Assembly (NCBI GenBank): GCA_027627225.1
Contig: JAPFQT010000086.1
Coordinates: 372,001-436,000 of the forward strand
DNA length: 64,000 nt
Reading direction: 5' to 3'
DNA from: Congeria kusceri
Lineage: Eukaryota; Mollusca; Bivalvia; Myida; Dreissenidae
The position numbers were made by a program, and so were the translations under genes. Positions within the stretch are counted from its first letter, which is position 1, and each line of letters opens with the position of its first letter. Positions 56,751 to 64,000 of this stretch are shown in pieces. A model generated the notes under the pieces. It was given only the letters and a program-made list of their open reading frames with translations, made no database searches and was not told the origin of the DNA.

Positions 56751-59340
56751 GCAAAAGGAACTTAGTGTTTGTGAAAAATATCATTTTAACCTTCCCGGTC
56801 TATGGAGCTGACAAATTCTTCTTCTTGCAGGGCAATCACCATATAGCCGTTTTGTAATTATACTCTCAAGTTGTTCACCAGAGCAACTAACTTAACAGTC
56901 CTTAATTTGTTTTTATAGAAAATTAAAAAAATGGTTGTAATGTGGTTTCTTTGAATTGAACCTGTAATACAGAAATGTACTATTTTAGACAGCGACCACA
57001 TATGCAACTAAATAAAAGGAACTACAAGCCAAGAAATTGCTCACTAAAAACATTTCCAGGCAGTTAATCAGATGAAAGTCATAATAAAGGCAATATGAAG
57101 GACAATTTCAAGTTTGAGCATAACATTTGACCAATGTTATGCAGGTAATGGCAATTATAAGGCCACAATGAACAGGGAAAAATGCACGGCCACCATCTTA
57201 ATGACGGGTTTCGAAAATGGAGGAGGACATTGACAGCAACACATTCACTCTGAGTTAATGGAAACAAACTATAATTACAGATACTTGCGCTAAGAAACAG
57301 TCCGAATCCATGAACTGATAACCATGTTTAACAAACAACAGGGCAAGGACTGACACACTGGACAAGGCATAGGAAACACGAGCACCGCCACCAGATATCT
57401 ATAGAGACAGTACAACAAATAATTAATTTAGCAACTGCAAACAGCAAATGGTCTCGACAGCTTCATATGTCGGTCACTGGGAAGTGAGCACCATAGACGG
57501 ACGCTGTGTCGGCTTCTTTGTCGGCAATGGGTTCAGCACTTTCTCAGACAAAATCTTCTTGGAGCTCCAGATAAGCATATGTAACTAGCAAAGGGGTGAA
57601 TGCCTGGGTGATGCAGAGCAATCTTACTCTCCACAGTGAATGCCAACAGCCACTCATACAGACATATTTTCAAATGCATTTGTTCTGGGCATTTAATGTC
57701 ATATTTTCAATTATGGCCACTTAAATTCTTAGTAATCTTGTGTGATATTAGATGTTTTTCACAATAATGCTTTTCTACACAACCTGGCTATTGACAAGCT
57801 TACCGGAATATTATGTTTTTACATCGTATTGATAACCCGTATTTTGAACTAGAAAACACTAAATATGTTAATTATACAAATAACCAAGGCCAAAAGAGTT
57901 GTGTTTGGCCTTATATCAACATAATCCGATTAAAAAAACAACATAGTATTATTTTACCTATGTGAAATATTACCGGTATTAACTGATTCAAATGATTTTC
58001 AATTTTGTTTGTGATGTTTAAAACCCTTTGAGAACTGACAGTACTGAAGACAGAACCTTTCACAATCTGTAAAATGAATTGGCTCTGAAGGGCACTGAAC
58101 AAATTGTTCTTCACCATTGGCCGCATATTGTTTTACAGCTCTATTAACAATGTATCCAGGAGCTTTTGGAAAAACACAATTATGTTGTGACAAACTAGAA
58201 TCTCAAATCTGGAACACATCAACCAACTATACCAGCTTGACCTGCATAGCAAATATCAGCCTAAATTTGATTGAGACTGATTGGAAATGAACAGGGAACA
58301 CTGATGAACCCTCTCTACAATCTCTAGCATCAGCTGCAGCAGACATGTGCCTACAGAAATAAAGTAACATGTCCCACTTGGTACGGTCAAAACATACTAT
58401 TTGTTATACTCAAAAGACGTTATTCACATGTTATGAATAATTTAAGGAAAATTGATATATGCAGTTAAATGGTTTTGAAAACAAATGTAAATGGCAGCAT
58501 TAAATAATAATACTTGCATTTTTGATTTATATCATTGGAGTATATAAATATAAAAAAAACATTCACACCTTTGCATAGTTTTATGTGGAATATATTAGTT
58601 TATATGTTTAGTTCTTCTCAACGCACATGTTTCATCAATTGCATGATCTACACAACACATCCCACATAATATTTACAAACAGTGCCCATTGGATTCTGGC
58701 CATTCTAAGGCCCAGTGTCTCATCAATAGTGGAAATACTGCACCCTAACTGTGTTGGTCACAATACTGCCACAGAACAGATCTTTTATCAATCATTTTAA
58801 ATGGGCACTTTTTTCCAGAATGGTTTCACCATGGCTCAAACAACTTTCCATGCAAAAAACTGTTCGATTTTAAACTCTTCATATATGTATGTGCTGAGTA
58901 AAGAATAACTGTTTAAAATATGCATGAATACCTCCAATAAATCATGGTTGCATTTCTTTAATTTTCTTTATGATTCGAAAATAGAGTAATAGTTTTATTG
59001 AGCATGTATAATTGTGCGGACACAACAAGTGTGACCTAATGCTTACAATTGGATTCAGAACCACAAGTTTTGTTCCAGATGATGCTAGAGAGCTTTAACT
59101 GCTACATTTTAAATTCCTGCCTTAAACAGGTCTATAGCAAACCATGACTGCCATTTGCAAAGCAAGTTGTGCTGCTTCTGATGAATCAATGTAATTAAAT
59201 TAGATATGTTTATTTTCAGAAGAGATAAGTAATTTCAAAAGTACTCAGATGGACTGCATTAAGTCCCATCCTTAAAATGAAATGTTTTTCACAGACAGAA
59301 TAACCAGTCTCAGACAAAGAAAGATAAACATAGCAAGTCA
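56751..59340. other. Low-copy sequence, no gene proven
   Basis: Composition is more even than in the repeat nests. Minus-strand stretches at 57,390-57,660 and 57,999-58,193 look mildly exon-like but have no recognised domain or consistent splice sites. This could be intron or 3' UTR of a minus-strand gene lying to the right. Confidence 0.3.
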
Positions 59341-59641
59341 CAGTGGTGTAATGAATATGATGTCTGCCTTGCGATTGGTAGATTAGTTTGATCCCTAACC
59401 TGGGACTGTTTGAATGACCTTTCTCAAAAGACACTAAGTACTGGTTCTACCCAGGATAAGGACTCGAGAGTTTGATCCCAAACCTGGGATTGTTTGAATG
59501 ACCTTTCTCAAAAGACACCAAGTACTGGTTTTACCCAGGAAATGGACTCGAGAGTTTGATCCCTAACATGGGATTTGTTTGCATTACCTTTCTCAAAAGA
59601 CACCAAGTACTAGTTCTACCCAGGAAACAGACTCGAAAGTT
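59341..59641 (+). mobile_element. tRNA-derived SINE with three 84-bp tail repeats
   Basis: The head has GTGGTGTAATGAATATGATG (A-box region) and TTAGTTTGATCCCTAACC (B-box-like). Three tail copies of about 84 bp follow: TGGGA.TGTTTGAATGACC, TTTCTCAAAAGACACCAAGT, ACTGGTTCTACCCAGGAAAT, GGACTCGAGAGTTTGATCCC. The B-box-like word GTTTGATCCC.AACC recurs inside each tail unit, so the duplicated unit includes part of the head. Confidence 0.55.
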
Positions 59642-60744
59642 GCTCAATAAATCTCAGGTTTTTGACACGAGCTTAAATAAATTAGTTTAAAACTAAAGAA
59701 AACTACTGAACAGAATAGACAATCAACATAATTATGGAACAAGGGCTTCAAACCTGATGCAGATAAGTTACATGTAGGATACTTACAAAAAATTGCAAGA
59801 AAGCCTAAACAAAACTCTGTGAAAAAAATCTCCGTGGGCCTAAACAACATGTGAGCAATGATTATGCTGCATATTTCACCCAAGTTAAGGCATGTGAAAG
59901 AATTTGACCAAACAATAAATATAAATGGAGCAAGGGAGACAACCACAGTAAACTTTGGTAAAAAAAGCCATATGAATATATGTGTAATAACATGATTGCC
60001 CTACATAATTCATCTGAGTATGGGTTTCTGACCCCAAACGTTCTTTAAGAGTAGCAAGGTAGATACCCAAAGATAAAATGCTTTAAAATTCATTATTTCT
60101 CTATGAATCTGGGACCAAAAAAATTGACACGAGTGAGAACCAGCACCACTAGTTCGGTTTTCTTGCATAAGATAGTTGTTAAATTTATTTGTATATTGAC
60201 AGAATACATAGTTTCACCATCCAGAATACAGACTGCTTCTGCTTTGTTTGATGAAAAATAAAACAATTCAGGAATACATGATATTCTGCATAGTTCTCTA
60301 TTTGCTTAAGGCAAACAAGTGTTTTGATTCGTGACCTCATCAAAGTTTGAAGATCTGGGACGTTGTATTGTGTCTGATGCCCAAACTCAGCTCTAGGTGC
60401 ATTCAATTTTTAAAATGACAAGTAAAAAAAACAACTCCAGGGGCCACATTCCTGAAACCCCTAAAGAAAAGTCTTATGCCTATTTTTAAAATCATCGTTT
60501 TTACCTGTTAATTCAACGCGTACATGCCATACAGTGCTTAGTGTTAACTAATGATCAGTTTTGTATTTCTTACGCGTGTCCTATTATAACGGTATTAACA
60601 GGAAGTTTAATTTGAGCCTAAACATGTTGAAGAATGGAAATCCACACACAAAGTATCATGCTGCATAAAATATAAAGATAAACGCATTATTTTACAAAAT
60701 GATAAATACATAAATAAATAAGTCCAGCAGTTTCTGACAATAAT

Positions 60745-60880
60745 ACTTAAATTAATTTCAATTTTTGTTTTGTTGCTGTGTTGTCACAGGGTGAGAACAT
60801 TGTGCAGCCAGTCCGGGACTCGAACCCGGGACCTCTCGCTTACATGCAAGTGCTCTACCGACTGAGCTAACCCGGCAGGT
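60745..60880 (-). mobile_element. tRNA-like SINE; head at 60,806-60,876
   Basis: On the minus strand: GCCGGGTTAGCTCAGTCGGT (good D-arm/A-box), then AGAGCACTTGC, and a perfect T arm CCGGG-TTCGAGT-CCCGG. The anticodon stem CTTGC/GCGAG encloses only six bases (ATGTAA), and the acceptor ends GCCGGGT and ACTGGCT pair poorly. The tail GCACAATGTTCTCACCCTGT then GACAACACAGCAACAAAAC looks like a SINE tail. I therefore call a tRNA-derived element and not a working tRNA gene. Confidence 0.55.
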
Positions 60881-61096
60881 ACACAATCTCTCCCCTATAG
60901 TGACGAACTTTATACAGTGACAATAGCAACCTGAATCATGGGCCACTTCATTAAAACAGTCTCAAACAGAGGTCATTGGTATTTTGCTTGAATAAACTTT
61001 AAATTGCGACAAGCTATAGTGGCAACCAAATTATAGCATTTAAAGCAAAAAAATACTAAAGACGTATGGCATACATGATAAACTAAAGCAAAATAT

Positions 61097-61157
61097 CATC
61101 ATCCTCATAATCATCATCAACAACAATGTCATCATCATCATCATCATCATCATCATT
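61097..61157 (+). repeat. ATC microsatellite
   Basis: (CAT)n with a few interruptions, longest pure run near 61,132-61,155. Confidence 0.9.
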
Positions 61158-62226
61158 CTATGACATTCACAACTTCTACAACTCCAAAGCCTGGACTAGC
61201 TTCATTCAGCACATTTACCTTGCCTTCGATTGATCTAGAAGACAGGATAATGGATCCAGTATGTGATGTCTTGCCACTTCATAGAACACCTATGCACTAA
61301 CCAAAATCCTATCATGTATGTCAAATATAAGATCTCACTACCCATTCACGCATATACACAACAAAGAACCAATGTGAAAACGCATCAAAATAAACTGGAG
61401 AAAAGAATCTGAGTCAGGGGCAGTAAAAACACATTTAGAAGCCACCTACTAGCAAACTGAACAGTGAATGAAATTGGAGAAAACACTGTAGCTGTAGTAG
61501 TAACGTGTACAAAATGAGACTCAAATGAAGAAATGAATTAGTACATATGCAGTCGTCTCTGACTGTAGAGAAAAATCATGCAAATATTCAATTTTGCAAT
61601 GATAAATATATTTTACCCTAGCTATAACTTGTAAACATCAGCAAAATTGCCACAAAACACACATCTATGTAATGCTGCTCATAACTTCTCAAAACTAGCA
61701 AACGTTTCTGTGAAAAAAACAACACACATCAGAATTACAGTTAGCAGGCTTAAACTTATCAAACTCATACTTTGTACACATTGTCAAGTATGTTTATGTA
61801 GTAAAACCTATATTTAGAGTCTTTAAAATGAATCAAATTCACATATTGCTTGACATGTGCTTTGGTAATTTGTTTTCTTGACTTTGTTGTCTGTGAATTC
61901 AGACATTATATAGGAGTACAGAGACATTTTAATATTACTAATTTGTTAGACAAATCTTCACTTCAACTAGAATATACATAATGCAAGGGAGATCACTTGT
62001 GTAGTTTTAGTTTGAGTGGTCGAACAGAGTTCCCTACCTGGAAGTAGAAGCAGCAATTTATCTGCTCTATAAATTACTGACACATTCGGCATCCCACTTT
62101 CTAAACATTAAACATATTGAATAAAATGTAAATTTCTTTCAAGTATTAATGCAAAACTACTACCCGAAATGAATAATGGTCTTGTTGTTGTCTTAAATAT
62201 TATTTATTGCCATAAAGTTTAGTCCA

Positions 62227-62315
62227 TACATACCCAAACAGCAATGCACATCGATGGGCAATCTTCTAGTACATACATACCCAAACAGCAATGCACATCG
62301 ATGGGCAATCTTCTA
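62227..62315 (+). repeat. Perfect 42-bp direct duplication, 47-bp offset
   Basis: TACATACCCAAACAGCAATG to GGCAATCTTCTA occurs at 62,227-62,268 and again at 62,274-62,315 without a difference. It is a very recent local duplication in otherwise low-copy sequence. Confidence 0.95.
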
Positions 62316-62472
62316 TACACAATCTAGGATTACACAAAATGACTTGTTTTGCTCAAAATGATTAACAAGATGACAGGCATGCGTGGATTTAGAGTTAGAG
62401 CGTGAGGGAATATTCAATAATTCAAAAAGGCCACCAACAAACTGTTTTTAGTTTCTCCAACATGTTGGAATA

Positions 62473-63234
62473 CCGTATTTATCTTATGTATCGGGACACC
62501 CCTATTTTTCGGAAAAAAGTTATTTTTTGAGTCCCTTAATATTGGGACACTTGGACATTTGGATTTTTTCTTGTCCCTATATATTGGGAAACAAAAATAT
62601 AATCGTAAATTGTCTTAAATTTTGCAAGTTTAAAATAAATATCTCTCGATTTCAATATGATAAGAGTAGTATAGATCTACTGTACACCGTATATTGCAAT
62701 AGATATGCTGCAAATAATAAGAGTGTACCCCTTTTATATAATAAAAACTACAAAGACTACCGTTTTCAAAATTTTAACGCATGTATTACGGCATGTGCCT
62801 AAAATGATATTCATCTTAAATAATGTATTGAACTTCTTATAACAACTATAAAATTGTAAATTAATCTCAATTAACAGTTACCAGAATTAGGGTAACTACC
62901 CGGTAGTATGTGATACTTGTCGGGTCTCTCATGAAGCCAATTAGTGTGCCACATGCGGCGTTCTTATCGCTGAACAAACACGTATAGGGCCTGTTTAATT
63001 GACCCGTGGTACAAACTGTGTACTAACACGCTATGCTACCCGATGTTCTTAATTGACACGCTCCACTCAGTTAAGCACGCGGCATAACCGGTGTGTGTGT
63101 GAAAATACATTGGGTCGAATATTACCATATATTTTGGGACACATATTACGTAATTATTTTTTTATGACCCTTTATATTGGGACAAGACAAATTGTAATTA
63201 TTTTTAAGTGTCCCAATACATAGGATAAATACCG
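62473..63234. mobile_element. TA-flanked TIR element, 762 bp
   Basis: TA then CCGTATTTATCTTATGTATC and GGGACAC at the left; the right end read on the minus strand is CGGTATTTATCCTATGTATT and GGGACAC, followed by TA. The subterminal word TATATTGGGACA recurs four or five times near both ends in inverted orientation. No transposase frame is visible. TA target and size suggest a Tc1/mariner-related MITE (inference). Confidence 0.7.
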
Positions 63235-63239
63235 TAGAT

Positions 63240-64000
63240 ATCGAAAAGGTGCAATATCACCCAAAAAAACAATTTAAAGAAAATACTAAAGAATGAATTT
63301 GATAATTATAATTATTTTTTATTCCAAAACACATTGTAGGTTTCAGTTACACAGATTTTTGTGTACCAGTCATATAGATAATTAGGTATTAAAGTTATGT
63401 TCAAAATTTGCTGCCATTTTTTTCTTTCTACGACTTTGTAACAACTCACAGAACTATGTCTTTCTTCTTCAACAACACAAGTCTTATAAACAATAGGAAT
63501 TGCAATGCACATTTTAATCAGCCAACTAAGAAGTTTGTCGACAATCAAATGTCAATTGTGACAAGAACACATAAAAAGGCCTAATTTGATTCTGTGAAAT
63601 CTAAAATAAATGGAAATCAATACCGGCATCAATAATTGTGGAAAAGGAAAATGCAGTAATGCACAGATCCAAAATGACACTTGATAGACAAAATATGAAA
63701 ACTATAATTCCTTAATTGAAAACCTAGTACAAAAACAGACGACGACTTTTGCCCAAAGTGTCTTAAATCATTATAGAAGGCTTTTACAGCCTCATGCAAT
63801 TTAGCAAACCAGCAAGGTTTTTTGCAAAGTAAATGTGCAGGTACACACATTGGCAAACCTGAAAAGTACTGACTGTAACAGATCTTCACCACAACTTCCA
63901 CAACAATATCGCTGCAACCAGATATTGTCACACGTACATATCCAACCTAAAATACCTTTAATTAATTTGAACACACTGTACACCTTTTGTCAATGCAACC
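63240..64000. other. No gene recognised at the right edge
   Basis: A minus-strand frame of 100 codons lies at 63,629-63,931 but shows no recognisable domain. It could be part of an exon cut by the window edge. I see no other structure. Confidence 0.3.

Larger units (their letters stand above)
59642..62470. other. Low-copy sequence, no gene recognised
   Basis: Holds a MITE half near 60,439 (GGGGCCACATTCCTGAAACC), the SINE at 60,745-60,880, an ATC microsatellite and a short direct duplication. I see no supported exon. Confidence 0.35.

Noticed and set aside
57390..57660. Exon-like minus-strand stretch reading ESAEPIADKEADTASVYG
   Set aside because: Only about 26 residues without a stop in that frame, no clear splice acceptor and no known domain.
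57999..58193. Minus-strand frame with several cysteines (CERFCLQYCQF)
   Set aside because: 64 codons only, no signal peptide and no recognisable cysteine pattern; chance is likely.

Overview
This is a eukaryotic, AT-rich, gene-poor and extremely repeat-rich window. The repeat content points to a bivalve mollusc, and I would guess a dreissenid (zebra or quagga mussel type). The reasons are: several 'Pearl'-like non-autonomous elements with cores of roughly 150-170 bp tandem units; the foldback MITE at 40,867-41,107, which I remember as very abundant in Dreissena; and tRNA-derived SINEs. The species guess rests on memory of repeat families and not on a search. I see no complete, confidently recognisable protein-coding gene, no rRNA, no functional tRNA and no CRISPR. 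Open frames here are short or come from tandem repeats. Three weak coding candidates are listed (36,982-37,353 minus; 44,141-44,512 plus; 49,244-49,447 plus).

Layout. Positions 1-7,337 (copy A) and about 16,170-25,180 (copy B) are diverged copies of one ancestral segment. They carry the same anchors in the same order, including two different 26-bp minisatellites. Each copy has its own insertions, so each serves as an empty site for the other. Copy A alone carries a mariner-like TIR element (1,751-2,826, clean TA duplication), a second TA-flanked TIR element (5,173-6,157) and a foldback element (3,800-4,126). Copy B alone carries two Pearl-like elements (18,639-19,858; 22,526-24,033), a TTAA-flanked MITE (21,751-22,105) and a tRNA SINE (24,334-24,585).

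Positions 7,400-16,170 and 25,200-31,430 are nests of foldback, SINE and Pearl-like elements of at least four families, some nested or chimeric. Positions 31,669-32,915 hold a 27-bp minisatellite passing into a 32-bp one. Positions 33,000-40,000 are mostly low-copy sequence with one MITE and one hypothetical reading frame.

Positions 40,340-45,185 hold a 22-bp minisatellite, MITEs and a 24-bp minisatellite with higher-order structure. Positions 45,200-49,800 are mostly low-copy. Positions 49,829-51,380 hold a three-copy 178-bp tandem repeat and a fifth 26-bp minisatellite. Positions 52,066-56,750 hold an inverted low-complexity block, a MITE, a Pearl-like element and a 43-bp minisatellite. Positions 56,760-64,000 are mostly low-copy, possibly intronic or intergenic, with two SINEs and one 762-bp TIR element.

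The biological interest is in mobile DNA and tandem-repeat evolution: a pair of paralogous segments that dates and bounds insertions, a shared architecture across Pearl-like families, and five related 26-bp minisatellites all in the same orientation. I found no new enzymatic or defence system.
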